Shown here in pieces: positions 35,461 through 43,838 of a stretch of 64,000 nt of DNA. The notes beneath the pieces were generated by a model. It was not told the origin of the DNA. It searched no databases and was given only the letters and a program-made list of their open reading frames with translations. Every line of letters begins with the position of its first letter. Positions within the stretch are counted from its first letter, which is position 1. The DNA is from Streptomyces sp. 3214.6 (GTDB lineage: Bacteria > Actinomycetota > Actinomycetes > Streptomycetales > Streptomycetaceae), in NCBI RefSeq assembly GCF_900129855.1, contig NZ_LT670819.1:5704001-5768000 (forward strand), given 5' to 3'. A program made the translations under genes and the position numbers.

Positions 35461-35657
35461 GCACGCCGGAACTCCACTGGTTCAAGAGCAGCTACAGCGA
35501 CAGCAGTGACATCAACGACTGCGTCGAAGTGGCCACCACCCCCGCCACCATCCACATCCGCGACTCCAAGAACCCCGCCCACGGCATCCTCACCGTCTCT
35601 CCCGGCACCTGGGCCGAGTTCGTCGTCAGCGTGCGGGACCGGCCGCAGGTCGGATGA
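35457..35657 (+). CDS. DUF397 protein
   Basis: 66 residues with the family hallmarks WFKSSYSDSSDINDCVEVA and IHIRDSKNP. Translationally coupled to both neighbours by ATGA overlaps. DUF397 proteins act as partners or antagonists of the adjacent XRE regulator. Confidence 0.93.
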   Translation: MSTPELHWFKSSYSDSSDINDCVEVATTPATIHIRDSKNPAHGILTVSPGTWAEFVVSVRDRPQVG

Positions 35658-36322
35658 GTACTCGGGTACGGATACACCACGTACGGCTGGGCGGCGACGA
35701 GTACCGGGTGATCCGGGCGGACCCGGCCCCCGGACGGCTCGCGCTGCGCGACGACCGCCACTGGCTGTCGATGTACGCCGACCGGGAGGGCGCGGCCCAG
35801 CTCGTCGCCCTGTGGGCGCTGGCCGCCCGGTCCGCCCGGTCGCTGGTCTATCTGCCGATCCGGGCCAACCCGGTCCCCGAGGGTGTCGTCGGCGACGGCG
35901 CGCCGGTCTCGCTGGACCTGGTCCTGGTCCACCACAGCCTGCAGTTTCCGGCTGCGTCGTGGAAGCGGATCAGGGCGCGCCTCGGTGCCGGCAAACCCCA
36001 TACCGCGACCACCCCGGACCAGGACTTCCCCGACGAGACGGCCATCGACTACGACAGGCGTCACCACCGCGAGTACCGCGACCACCTCGATTTCGACATG
36101 GCCGCGCACACCCTCTTCGTCGTGGGCAGTTCCACCGCGTTCCGCGAACACGGCACCGCGCTGCGCGGCCTCGTCGAAGAGGCCCCGTCGTACCCGCATC
36201 GCCACCCGGACGCCGGGCACTTCTGCGTCGAGCTCGGCACCGGACCCTGGCCACACGCCGATGCCCGTCGCCACGTACCCGCCCGTCTGCACATCCAGTA
36301 CTCCAGCACCTGGCGAGTGTGA
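35654..36322 (+). CDS. unknown 222-residue protein coupled to DUF397 gene
   Basis: No family recognised. The sequence is soluble, rich in His, Arg and Asp, with an N-terminal beta-rich part (VRIHHVRLGGDEYRVIRAD) and a His-rich middle (DYDRRHHREYRDHLD). A C-terminal TxHFCVELG segment is also present. The ATGA overlap with the DUF397 gene makes it the fourth member of the ATP-binding/XRE/DUF397 module, which normally has only three. There are no transmembrane segments or signal peptide. Confidence 0.75.
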   Translation: MSTRVRIHHVRLGGDEYRVIRADPAPGRLALRDDRHWLSMYADREGAAQLVALWALAARSARSLVYLPIRANPVPEGVVGDGAPVSLDLVLVHHSLQFPAASWKRIRARLGAGKPHTATTPDQDFPDETAIDYDRRHHREYRDHLDFDMAAHTLFVVGSSTAFREHGTALRGLVEEAPSYPHRHPDAGHFCVELGTGPWPHADARRHVPARLHIQYSSTWRV

Positions 36323-36332
36323 CGAACGGCGC

Positions 36333-36740
36333 TCAGTCGACGACGGCCGTCGCCTCGATCTCGACCAGGTGGGCAGGGACGTCCAGTGCCGCGACGCCCA
36401 GCAGCGTGGCCGGCGGGACCGGGGTCACCCCCAGCTTCGCGAACGCACGACCCGCTCCCTCCAGAAACAGGGGCATCTTGTCGGGCGTCCAGTCGACGAC
36501 GTAGGCGGTCAGCTTCGCGACGTCGTCGAAGGAGGCGCCGGCCGCCGCCAGGGCCGTACCGACGTTGAGGTAGCACCGCTCGACCTGCGCGGCGAGGTCG
36601 CCTTCACCGACCGTGACTCCGTCGGCGTCCCAGGCGACCTGTCCGGCGACGAAGACCAGCTTCGAACCGGTCGCGACCGACACCTGCCGGTAGGCGTCGA
36701 TCTTCGGCAGTCCGGCGGGGTTCATCAGAGTGATGGGCAT
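36333..36740 (-). CDS. RidA family protein
   Basis: 135 residues of the YjgF/YER057c/UK114 family, which hydrolyses reactive enamine/imine intermediates. Recognisable are NPAGLPKIDAYRQVSVATGSKLVFVAGQVAWD (quoted in part: LVFVAGQVAWD), the VKLTAYVVD strand and VEIEATAVVD at the C-terminus. The Arg used by RidA to bind the carboxylate in the canonical CIRA motif is replaced near the C-terminus (RAFAKLGVTP-type), so it may belong to a non-deaminase subgroup. It is divergent from an HxlR regulator. Confidence 0.87.
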   Translation of the reverse strand: MPITLMNPAGLPKIDAYRQVSVATGSKLVFVAGQVAWDADGVTVGEGDLAAQVERCYLNVGTALAAAGASFDDVAKLTAYVVDWTPDKMPLFLEGAGRAFAKLGVTPVPPATLLGVAALDVPAHLVEIEATAVVD

Positions 36741-36839
36741 GATTCTGCCTGCTTCCTTGCTCTCTTGTGGTTACTGGGAAACCGTAAGAGAGTGGCTGCT
36801 GACATGGAAGAACGCACTTTTCGGTGACTGGGGAACCTG

Positions 36840-37223
36840 ATGGTGACCAAACAGTTCAAGGGCACGCCCGAGGAAATGGCGGACCTCAGGCGAGCCGACT
36901 CCCTCGCGCGCGAGATCTTCTCGGACGTCGCCAACAAGTGGGCGCTCCTGATCATCGAGGCCCTCGGCGAACGCACCCTCCGTTTCAGCGAGTTGCGGGA
37001 CGAGGTCGAGGGCGTCAGCCACAAGATGCTCACCCAGAACCTGCGCATGCTGGAGCGCAACGGCCTGGTCGAGCGGACGGTGCACCCCACCGTGCCGCCG
37101 AGGGTCGAGTACACCCTGACCGAGGCGGGCCGGGGCCTGCGCGCGACGGTCGACGCGATGTGCGACTGGACCCACCGGTACCTGGGCCACATCGAGGCCT
37201 CGCGCCACAGCTTCGACGCCTAG
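36840..37223 (+). CDS. HxlR-family transcriptional regulator
   Basis: 127 residues with a winged HTH: DVANKWALLIIEAL, RFSELRDEVEGVSHKMLTQNLRMLERNGLVER (in part: ISHKML-type VSHKMLTQNLRML). HxlR proteins respond to reactive species or ligands. Divergent placement suggests control of the RidA gene. ATG 36840 is used; the ribosome site is weak (GGGGAACCTG). Confidence 0.9.
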   Translation: MVTKQFKGTPEEMADLRRADSLAREIFSDVANKWALLIIEALGERTLRFSELRDEVEGVSHKMLTQNLRMLERNGLVERTVHPTVPPRVEYTLTEAGRGLRATVDAMCDWTHRYLGHIEASRHSFDA

Positions 37224-37556
37224 GCATGCGCGGCGCAGAGCCCGAACAACCATCGTGACCGGTGCGGTCGTCGTCGGAGCGGCACAAGCCGTTCGGGTGT
37301 GTCTGCGCGGTCTTTCAATCTGCGCGGTCTTTCAAGCGGGCACTCGCACCTCGGCGGATTCGTCGCTTGGCGCCGGTGATGCCGTGGGTCGAGGAGAGGC
37401 CCTGCGCAGGTGTCGCTTCCCCGACGGCGGCGACCAGATCACCTGACGCCAGTCCTCCTTTTGGGCAGCGGACAGCAGCAACGCGATCTCCACACCCTGG
37501 GCGCGTGATCTGCGGTCGAGTCCGAAAGCGCATTGAATCCTTGGCGGGAGGGTTCC
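37224..37556. other. gene-free stretch
   Basis: 333 bp between the HxlR gene and the convergent DUF1648 gene. Apart from a perfect 17-bp tandem duplication at 37302-37335 I see no ORF, RNA gene or terminator; codon bias is lost in all frames. Confidence 0.6.
37302..37335. repeat. 17-bp perfect tandem duplication
   Basis: TCTGCGCGGTCTTTCAA occurs twice back to back (37302-37318, 37319-37335). Confidence 0.9.
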
Positions 37557-38537
37557 TCACCTTGTGTGTCTGGCGCTCAAGGAGTTCAGAAGGGCGGCTC
37601 CGCGTTCGGCGTCGTCCACGCTCACGGCGAATTCCCTGCCCTTTGAGGGGTGGATGACCAGGCATTCGCCGCCGCGCAGCATCACCGTGGTTCCCTGCCC
37701 GCTGAGTCGGTAGCCCCAGCCACCGACCTGGGCGGGCGTGCGACTCTCGACGCGTGCCGACTCGACGTCCTCGGCGGCCCAGTGCCGCGTGGGCCAGCCG
37801 AGGGGGCCGAAAGCGACGTCCAGACCCTGCTCGCCGACCCGTGCCCGCACCGAGGAGCAGCCGAGGACCAGAACGGAGGCCAAGGTGAACGGCGCGGCCG
37901 CCAGCAGGAACGGAAGGTCCGTCAGGCCCGCGAGCGCCGACACGACGACGGCGATCGCGAGCAGCCCGGTCAGGGCGGCGATCGCCTGGAGCCAGGAGTT
38001 CGATGTGCGGGCGAGCCATACGACCCGTTGCCCGGCGGGAATGTCCAGGGTCGGGCCGTCCGGCGCGGGCCGGGGCTCGGCCGGCGCCCGGCGCGCGACC
38101 AGCAGGCCGGCCGTCCCCACGGCGGCCGCCACGACCAGCGTGCCCACGACGCCGCTCGTCACCGATCCCGCCTCGTGCCAGTTCGTGCGGTCCAGGTTCG
38201 CCCGTACGACGGATGCCTGCCCGCCGAGCAGTGTCACGCCGCCGAATCCGAGGCCCGCGGCCGCCCACCCCGGTACCCCGCCACCGGCCCCTGCCCGGCG
38301 CAGCGTCAGCACGACGACGACTGCCAGTACAGACCAGATCAGCGCCGGGAAGAGTGCTGCGGCCCAGAGCGGCATGGAACCGTCGGGCCTGCCCGAGCCG
38401 GCGTCCCAGTGGGTCGCCAGCCGGTCCGGGAGCCGGCCGCTCGCGGCCAACGGCAGCGTCGGCAACAGGGCCAGGACGCCGACGCCCCAGCTGACGGCGC
38501 CCCACGCCGCTCCGCTCTTGCGTGCCCGGTCGGTCAC
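37557..38537 (-). CDS. DUF1648-domain membrane protein
   Basis: 326 residues with about six hydrophobic segments. The N-terminal region contains the DUF1648 signature LATHWDAGSGRPDGS between helices 1 and 2. The C-terminal ~90 residues are a soluble PH-like/bPH domain (GLDVAFGPLGWPTRHW; GECLVIHPSKG). GTG 38537 overlaps the GntR stop (GTGA), so it is the second gene of a YtrA-type regulator/membrane-protein operon. Function unknown; YtrA partners are often envelope-stress modules. Confidence 0.85.
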   Translation of the reverse strand: MTDRARKSGAAWGAVSWGVGVLALLPTLPLAASGRLPDRLATHWDAGSGRPDGSMPLWAAALFPALIWSVLAVVVVLTLRRAGAGGGVPGWAAAGLGFGGVTLLGGQASVVRANLDRTNWHEAGSVTSGVVGTLVVAAAVGTAGLLVARRAPAEPRPAPDGPTLDIPAGQRVVWLARTSNSWLQAIAALTGLLAIAVVVSALAGLTDLPFLLAAAPFTLASVLVLGCSSVRARVGEQGLDVAFGPLGWPTRHWAAEDVESARVESRTPAQVGGWGYRLSGQGTTVMLRGGECLVIHPSKGREFAVSVDDAERGAALLNSLSARHTR

Positions 38538-38881
38538 GAGATCCCCCTGATCACGTCGATGACGTCGTCCTTGCTGTAGCCGAGGTGCGCCGCGTCGGTC
38601 ACCAGGTCGCGTACACGGTCCAGCAGGACGGAGCGCTGGTCCGCCCCGTCGGCCACCGTCACGCCCCGGCCGCGCCGGAACTCCAGCACCCCTTCGTCCC
38701 GCAGCGCCCGAAGGCCCCGCAGCACCGTGTTGACGTTCACATCCAGGGCCTGGGAAAGGTCCCGGGCCGGGGGAAGGCGCTCTCCCGGCCCGCACTCGCC
38801 CTCGGCGATGGCGCGCCGGATCGCGCCGGCCACCTGCTCGTGCAGGGGGCGACCGTCCGCAGCGTTCAGTCTCAACAGCAT
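38534..38881 (-). CDS. GntR-family (YtrA subfamily) regulator
   Basis: 115 residues: winged HTH (GPGERLPPARDLSQALDVNVNTVLRGLRAL, quoted in part: DLSQALDVNVNTVLR) and a short C-terminal helical tail typical of YtrA. ATG 38881 abuts a dyad GGTGCTA-N7-TAGCACC. The upstream TATCTT lies at a distance that would put the transcript start at or next to the ATG, so the message may be leaderless. Confidence 0.9.
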   Translation of the reverse strand: MLLRLNAADGRPLHEQVAGAIRRAIAEGECGPGERLPPARDLSQALDVNVNTVLRGLRALRDEGVLEFRRGRGVTVADGADQRSVLLDRVRDLVTDAAHLGYSKDDVIDVIRGIS

Positions 38882-38902
38882 GGTGCTAGTGAAGATAGCA
38901 CC
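38882..38902 (-). promoter_or_regulatory. GntR/YtrA autoregulatory operator
   Basis: Perfect dyad GGTGCTA (38882-38888) and TAGCACC (38896-38902) with 7-bp spacer overlapping a TATCTT -10 box on the minus strand, immediately before the ATG. Confidence 0.7.
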
Positions 38903-39114
38903 AATGGCTTGAAGTGGGAGAGAGGTTTTGAGTCGTGCGATGCGGCGACGTCACCCGCGCGCTTTGATGCCCCTTCGCCGCCGCAGGCCAGGAGCGGGAG
39001 GCCGAGATGAGCCTCGTCGGCCAGGAAAACAGGCCCCGCGGGAGTGGGACCCGCCGCCTCGCGCCCGCGGAATTCCACTCGCCTGCCCCCTGCACCGACC
39101 GTTAGCGTGCCCGC

Positions 39115-39600
39115 ATGACGACGTCCGCCGCGCACCCCCGTTTCGCCGAAGCCCTCCGCACCCTCGGGCTGGACGGCCTTCCGACGCGCAGCTTCCCCGA
39201 GGCGACCCGGACCGCCGCCGAGGCCGCCGCAGCGATCGGGTGCGAGCTGAGCCAGATCTGCAAGTCGCTGATCTTCGCCGCGGATGGCGTGCCGGTGCTG
39301 GTGCTGATGGACGGGGCCTCGCGTGTCGATGTGGAGCTGGTGCGCGCGGAACTCGGCGCCGAGAAGGTGACGAGGGCCGCCGCCGGCGTCGTACGGGAGA
39401 CGACCGGGTACGCGATCGGCGGTGTGCCGCCCTTCGGGCACCGCACGCGCACGCGGGTGCTGGCCGACCGGAGTCTGCTCGCGCACGACGTCGTGTGGGC
39501 CGCCGCCGGCACCCCGCACACCGTCTTCCCCATGGCGCCCAAGGACCTCGTCCGGCACGCCGACGCGACCCTCGTGGACGTGCGCGAGCGCACCGCGTGA
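39115..39600 (+). CDS. YbaK/EbsC-type aminoacyl-tRNA deacylase
   Basis: 161-residue trans-editing domain protein (YbaK/ProX). Motifs: CELSQICKSLIFAADG with the conserved Lys, GAEKVTRAAAGVVRETTGYAIGGVPPFG (quoted in part: GYAIGGVPPFG), and AAGTPHTVF. It probably clears mischarged Cys- or Ala-tRNA(Pro). The GTGA overlap couples it to the following transporter. Confidence 0.9.
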   Translation: MTTSAAHPRFAEALRTLGLDGLPTRSFPEATRTAAEAAAAIGCELSQICKSLIFAADGVPVLVLMDGASRVDVELVRAELGAEKVTRAAAGVVRETTGYAIGGVPPFGHRTRTRVLADRSLLAHDVVWAAAGTPHTVFPMAPKDLVRHADATLVDVRERTA

Positions 39601-40442
39601 CCCCGCTGGTCACCGCGGCCGTCCTGTTCGCCGCGGTCACCCACGCCAGTTGGAACGCCATCGCTCACAAGATCAGTGACAAGCTCGTCGGGTTCACGCT
39701 CATCGCGGGCGGCGGCATGCTCATCGGGCTCGCCCTCGTGCCGTTCACCCCGTTCCCGGCGGCCGGCGCGTGGCCGTACCTGCTGTCCTCCGCACTCATC
39801 CACATCGCCTACTACGTGCTGCTGATGCGGTCGTTCCGGCTCGGCGACTTCGGGCAGGCGTACCCGATCGCGCGCGGCTCCGCGCCGCTCGTCGTCACCG
39901 TCCTGGCCGCCGTCTTCGCGCACGAGGTGCCGGACGGCTGGGCGGCCGCCGGCATCGCCGTGTCGTGCGCGGGGCTGACCGGCGTCGCCCTGTGGGGGCT
40001 GCGCGGACGGCGGCCGAACTGGGCGGCGATCGGGGCCGCGCTGGCGACCGGGCTGACCATCGCCTCGTACACCGTCGTCGACGGACTCGGCGTCCGCGCC
40101 TCCGGCTCCTCCCTCGGGTACATCGCCTGGCTGATGGCCGTGCAGGGGGTCGTGCTCCCGGCGTACGCCGCCTACCGCTGGCGCGGGGAGACCGTTGCGC
40201 TGCTGCGCCCCTTCGCCGCCCTCGGCCTCCTCGGCTCAGCCCTGTCCGTCCTCGCCTACGCCCTCGTCCTGTGGGCGCAGACCCGCGCCGAACTGGCGCC
40301 GATCGCCGCCCTACGAGAGTCGTCGATCCTCGTAGGTGCGGCCATCGGCGCCCTGCTCTTCAAGGAGCGGTTCGGCGCGCCCCGCCTCGTCGCCGCCGGA
40401 CTTCTCGTCGTCGGCATCGGGCTGATGCTGCACGCCGGTTGA
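39597..40442 (+). CDS. EamA/DMT superfamily transporter
   Basis: 281 residues with ten predicted helices in two EamA repeats (first ending with ALWGLRGRR, second with LKERFGAPRL equivalent FKERFGAPRL). Proteins of this type export metabolites or amino acids. GTG 39597 overlaps the YbaK stop. Convergent with the VOC gene. Confidence 0.88.
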   Translation: MTPLVTAAVLFAAVTHASWNAIAHKISDKLVGFTLIAGGGMLIGLALVPFTPFPAAGAWPYLLSSALIHIAYYVLLMRSFRLGDFGQAYPIARGSAPLVVTVLAAVFAHEVPDGWAAAGIAVSCAGLTGVALWGLRGRRPNWAAIGAALATGLTIASYTVVDGLGVRASGSSLGYIAWLMAVQGVVLPAYAAYRWRGETVALLRPFAALGLLGSALSVLAYALVLWAQTRAELAPIAALRESSILVGAAIGALLFKERFGAPRLVAAGLLVVGIGLMLHAG

Positions 40443-40444
40443 CC

Positions 40445-40834
40445 CTACGGGCGGGCGTACGGCCGCGTCATGATCTCCATGTTGTGGCCGTCCGGGTCGG
40501 CGAAGTACGCGCCCCGGCCGCCGAAGAGGTGGTTGGTCCGGCCGGGTTCGGTGTGCCGGGGGTCGGCGTAGTACGTCACGCCGACCGCATCCAGGCGGGC
40601 GAGCATGCCGTCGAACTGCTCCTCCGGCACGAGGAACGCGTAGTGCTGCGACTGGATCGGCTCGTCACGCTTCTCGTAGTAGTCGAGCGTGACGCCGTTG
40701 CCGAGGTCGACGGGGAGGAACGGGCCGAACGGGGCCCCGACCGTGAGGCCGAGGATCGCCGCCAGGAACTCGGCCGACAGGCGGCGGTCGCTGGCGTAGA
40801 CCGCATGGTGGTTGAGCTGGACGGACGTGGTCAT
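40445..40834 (-). CDS. VOC-family glyoxalase-like protein
   Basis: 129 residues, one vicinal-oxygen-chelate module pair: LNHHAVYASDRRLSAEFLAAILGL with the N-terminal metal His, and FADPDGHNMEIM with the C-terminal Glu. It may be a lyase, dioxygenase or resistance protein; substrate unknown. Confidence 0.87.
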   Translation of the reverse strand: MTTSVQLNHHAVYASDRRLSAEFLAAILGLTVGAPFGPFLPVDLGNGVTLDYYEKRDEPIQSQHYAFLVPEEQFDGMLARLDAVGVTYYADPRHTEPGRTNHLFGGRGAYFADPDGHNMEIMTRPYARP

Positions 40835-41107
40835 GTGAGCGGCTTTTCTCCGTGTCTTGGATGGTGTCCGGGGTGTCGGAAGACGCGGAGGAGAACGGCG
40901 GGCCTCTCGCCCGCCTCGGGCTCACGCCGAGGCCGGGCGCCTCACTCGTGCGTGGCCCATGGCCGACCCGGCAGTCACCCGGGCGACAGTAGTGTCCGGC
41001 GGGGGTCGCGGCAACGAGGTATTCCGGCGTCGCCGTCCTGAGCCGACTGGGTGCGTCCGCGCGCTCTCAGGAGCACCCTGGAAACAGGAGTTCCGGAGGT
41101 GATCGTC

Positions 41108-41389
41108 ATGACCGCTATGCACACCGCTGTCGGATGGCACGTCGAGCTGGAGTTCGAGGAGGACGACCGGCACACGCGCGCGGTAGCGCTGGTACGCCTG
41201 CCCGACGGCACTGAAGTCAAGGCCGCGGGGCACGCGAGCCGGCACAACATCGACGCCAACCAGCCGCGGGTCGGTGAGGAGATCGCCGGCGCGCGTGCCC
41301 TCAACGAGATCGCCATGCAGCTGCTGACCAAGGCTCACACGGAGATCGACGACGCGTCGGGGCGGACGTCCCACTCGATCAACGTGTGA
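41108..41389 (+). CDS. DUF1876 protein
   Basis: 93 residues of the small dsRBD-like DUF1876 family (GWHVELEFEEDDRHTRAVALV; HNIDANQPRVGEEIAGARAL). ATG 41108 follows GGAGG. Family members are actinobacterial and of unknown function. The coding end lies in a degenerate tandem repeat. Confidence 0.88.
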   Translation: MTAMHTAVGWHVELEFEEDDRHTRAVALVRLPDGTEVKAAGHASRHNIDANQPRVGEEIAGARALNEIAMQLLTKAHTEIDDASGRTSHSINV

Positions 41390-41473
41390 ACGATCCAACG
41401 TGTGAACGATCCAACGCCTCAACGAATCAACGAGTCGATGACTCAACGATTCGGCGATTCGACGAATGAACGA
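41377..41473. repeat. degenerate CAACGA-type tandem repeat
   Basis: Three 15-16-bp units (GATCCAACGTGTGAAC type, 41377-41423) grade into shorter CAACGA/CGATTC units up to 41473. It fills the gap between DUF1876 and the convergent hydrolase and includes the DUF1876 stop codon. Confidence 0.8.
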
Positions 41474-41480
41474 GTAGGCG

Positions 41481-42665
41481 TCACGTCATCGCCGTGCGCA
41501 GCGCTCGTAGCAGCGCCTGCGCGCGCGGGTCCGCCGTCACGCTCGACCTGAAGCCGTTGGTGACGTAGCCGAAGGCGATGCCCGACTCCGGGTCGGCGAG
41601 GCCGAGGGCGCCGCCGCGGCCCGGGTGGCCGAAGGAGGTGGGGGACAGCAGCGGGGACGCGGGGCCGTGCAGCATGTAGCCGAGGCCGAACCGGGTGTTC
41701 ACCACGAGCACCCGGTCCGGGCCCGACGACTGCTCGGCGCGCGCCAGTTCCACCGTCTCCGGGCGCAGCAGCCGTACGCCGCCGTCCACCTCGCCGATCA
41801 GCGACGCGTAGAAGCGGGCCAGGCCGTCGGCGGTGGCGATGCCGTTGGAAGCGGGGAGGGCGGCGGCCCGGTAGGCCGGGTCGTTCTCGTCGGGGAGCGG
41901 GGTGATCGCGGCGAACGCGCGGCGGGTGAGGGAGTCGGGGTCGGCGTAGGCGGCGGTGACGGCGGGCTTGGGCCGGGTCTTGAGCGCTCCCGCTTGCGCG
42001 GGCGCATCCACCTGCCCCACGCGCCCCACCCGCGCGCTCTGCGCCGCCGGCAGCCCGAGCCACAGGTCGGCCCCCAGCGGCCCGGCGATCTCGTCGGCGA
42101 TCCACTCGCCGACGGGCCGGCCGGTGATCCGCCGCACCAGCTCGCCCGTCAGCCAGCTGAACGTCTGCGCGTGGTAACCGTGGTCGGTCCCCGGCTCCCA
42201 GGCAGGCGTCTGCGCGGCGACCGCCGCCGCGCCCCGTTCGGGGTCCGCGGCCTCGGCGGGCGTCAGCGGCCGGTCCAGCACGGGCACGCCCGCGCGGTGC
42301 GCGAGCAGGTGCCGTACGAGCGTCCGGTCCTTGCCCGCGGTCTTGTACTGCGGCCAGTACGCCCCTACGGGCGCGTTCAGGTCCAGCTCGCCGCGCTGGT
42401 GCAGCAGCAGGAGGACGGCGGCGGCGACGCCCTTGGTCGCCGACCGCACGATCTGCGCGGTGCCGTGCTCCCAGGGAGCCGCGCCCTCCGCGTCGGCCGC
42501 GGCGTCCACGTCCCTCGTGCCGGCCCACAGGTCGACGACCTTGTGCCCGTTCCGGTAGACGGCGACCGCCGCGCCCCGGTCGCCGAGCGTCTCGAAGTTC
42601 GCCGCGAACGCCTCCCGGACCGGCTCGAAGCCCTCGGCCACCGCACCGTTCACGTACACGCCCAC
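41481..42665 (-). CDS. beta-lactamase-fold serine hydrolase (esterase/PBP-like)
   Basis: 394 residues, class C/EstB-like. Catalytic SxxK is SATK in IVRSATKGVAAA; the YxN equivalent is YHAQ; the C-terminal box HPGRGG replaces KTG. There is no signal peptide, so it is probably a cytosolic esterase. GTG 42665 with GAGG upstream is the preferred start. Confidence 0.87.
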   Translation of the reverse strand: MGVYVNGAVAEGFEPVREAFAANFETLGDRGAAVAVYRNGHKVVDLWAGTRDVDAAADAEGAAPWEHGTAQIVRSATKGVAAAVLLLLHQRGELDLNAPVGAYWPQYKTAGKDRTLVRHLLAHRAGVPVLDRPLTPAEAADPERGAAAVAAQTPAWEPGTDHGYHAQTFSWLTGELVRRITGRPVGEWIADEIAGPLGADLWLGLPAAQSARVGRVGQVDAPAQAGALKTRPKPAVTAAYADPDSLTRRAFAAITPLPDENDPAYRAAALPASNGIATADGLARFYASLIGEVDGGVRLLRPETVELARAEQSSGPDRVLVVNTRFGLGYMLHGPASPLLSPTSFGHPGRGGALGLADPESGIAFGYVTNGFRSSVTADPRAQALLRALRTAMT

Positions 42666-42754
42666 GTTCGCACGCCCTCTCGACCCGCCTCGCTCGGCCT
42701 CGCCTTCGACTCTCCGCGGAACACGCCCGCCGGGCCTGCGATTCCTTCGTCTCG

Positions 42755-43228
42755 CTAGCCGAGAAGGATCGTTACGTCGATGTTGCCGCGGGTGGCGTTC
42801 GAGTACGGGCACACCTGGTGCGCCGCGTCCACCAGCTTCGCGGCGAGGTCGGCGTCCAGGACGGGCAGCGAGACGCTGAGGGCGACCGCCAGCCCGTAGC
42901 CCTTGCTCTGGTTCGGGCCGATCCCGACCTTCGCCGCCACCGTCGACCCGGTGAGGTCGTAGCCCGCCCGGTTGCCGACGAGGATCAGCGCGTTGTGGAA
43001 GCAGGAGCTGTAACCGGCGGCGAAGAGCTGTTCCGGGTTGGTGCCGTTGCCGTCGCCGCCCAGCTGCGGCGGCATCGCCACCTTCAGCTCGATCTGGCCG
43101 TCCTGGCTGGTGACATAGCCGTCCCGCCCGCCGTGCGCGGTCGCCTCGGCGACGTACATGATCTTGGTTGGACGGGTGTCGACGGTGTCGACGGCGGCGA
43201 CAGCGTCGTCGGCGGCGCCTTCGGTCAT
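42755..43228 (-). CDS. ohr: organic hydroperoxide resistance protein
   Basis: Thiol peroxidase of the OsmC/Ohr family reducing organic peroxides. The two catalytic cysteines are Cys76 in GYSSCFHNAL and Cys140 in VCPYSNATRGN, with DGYV and YAAGYS-type segments around. A ~20-residue Ala/Asp-rich N-terminal extension precedes the usual start. ATG 43228 has GGGGGAGG upstream. It follows ohrR on the same strand with 142 bp between, which must hold its own promoter. Confidence 0.93.
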   Translation of the reverse strand: MTEGAADDAVAAVDTVDTRPTKIMYVAEATAHGGRDGYVTSQDGQIELKVAMPPQLGGDGNGTNPEQLFAAGYSSCFHNALILVGNRAGYDLTGSTVAAKVGIGPNQSKGYGLAVALSVSLPVLDADLAAKLVDAAHQVCPYSNATRGNIDVTILLG

Positions 43229-43370
43229 GCGGGACCTCCCCCGGAATCTTCCCCGATTACATCGTGCACAAGGTACCGGCCGGTAGGGAGGTGGATGCTT
43301 ACCAGGGGTAGTAACCGTGGGTAACCTCAGCTCAGGGCCCACCGCGTCCACGGTGCGGGGCCCACCGCGT

Positions 43371-43838
43371 CTACCGCGCGCGGTCAGCCGCGCTCTGGGC
43401 CCGTTCCGCGAGCACCCACAACTCCTCGCGCAACCGTGCGACCTCCGCCGCCAGGAGCCCCGTCGACGCGAGCAGGGTGCCGGGCACGCGCTCCGCGCGC
43501 CCCTTCAGCTCCTCGCCGCGCACGGTGCACGCGACGAGCACCGTGCGCTCGTCCTGCGCCGAGCGCTCCCGGCGCACCAGCCCCGCCGCCTCCAGCCGCT
43601 TCAACAACGGCGACATCGTGCCGTAGTCCAGCCGCAGCGCCGAGGCCAGCTCCTTGACGGTGGTCTCACCGCGCTCCCACAGGGCCAGCAGCACGAGGTA
43701 CTGCGGGTAGGTGAGACCCAGTTCGTCCAGGAGCGGGCGGTACGCGGCGGTCACCGCGCGCTGGGCCGCGTACAGCGCGAAGCACAGCTGCTCGTCGAGG
43801 AGCAGCGTGCCGTCGGCGATGGGTGCCTCGTTCGTCAC
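43371..43838 (-). CDS. ohrR: OhrR, MarR-family peroxide sensor
   Basis: 155-residue MarR-type repressor. Redox-sensing Cys19 sits in LDEQLCFALYAAQRA, and the winged HTH is VKELASALRLDYGTMSPLLKRLEAAGLV (quoted in part: ALRLDYGTMSPLLKRLE). Oxidation by organic peroxides relieves repression of ohr. GTG 43838 overlaps the cbiO stop by 4 nt, so ohrR is translated as the last cistron of the nickel/cobalt transporter operon. Confidence 0.92.
   Translation of the reverse strand: MTNEAPIADGTLLLDEQLCFALYAAQRAVTAAYRPLLDELGLTYPQYLVLLALWERGETTVKELASALRLDYGTMSPLLKRLEAAGLVRRERSAQDERTVLVACTVRGEELKGRAERVPGTLLASTGLLAAEVARLREELWVLAERAQSAADRAR

Noticed and set aside
37224..37556. Small ORF in the HxlR-DUF1648 gap
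   Set aside because: No ribosome site, no codon bias and no recognisable sequence in any frame.
43251..43290. OhrR operator between ohrR and ohr
   Set aside because: Only a loose TTAC..GTGCAC..GTA pattern is visible; too weak to annotate without binding data.
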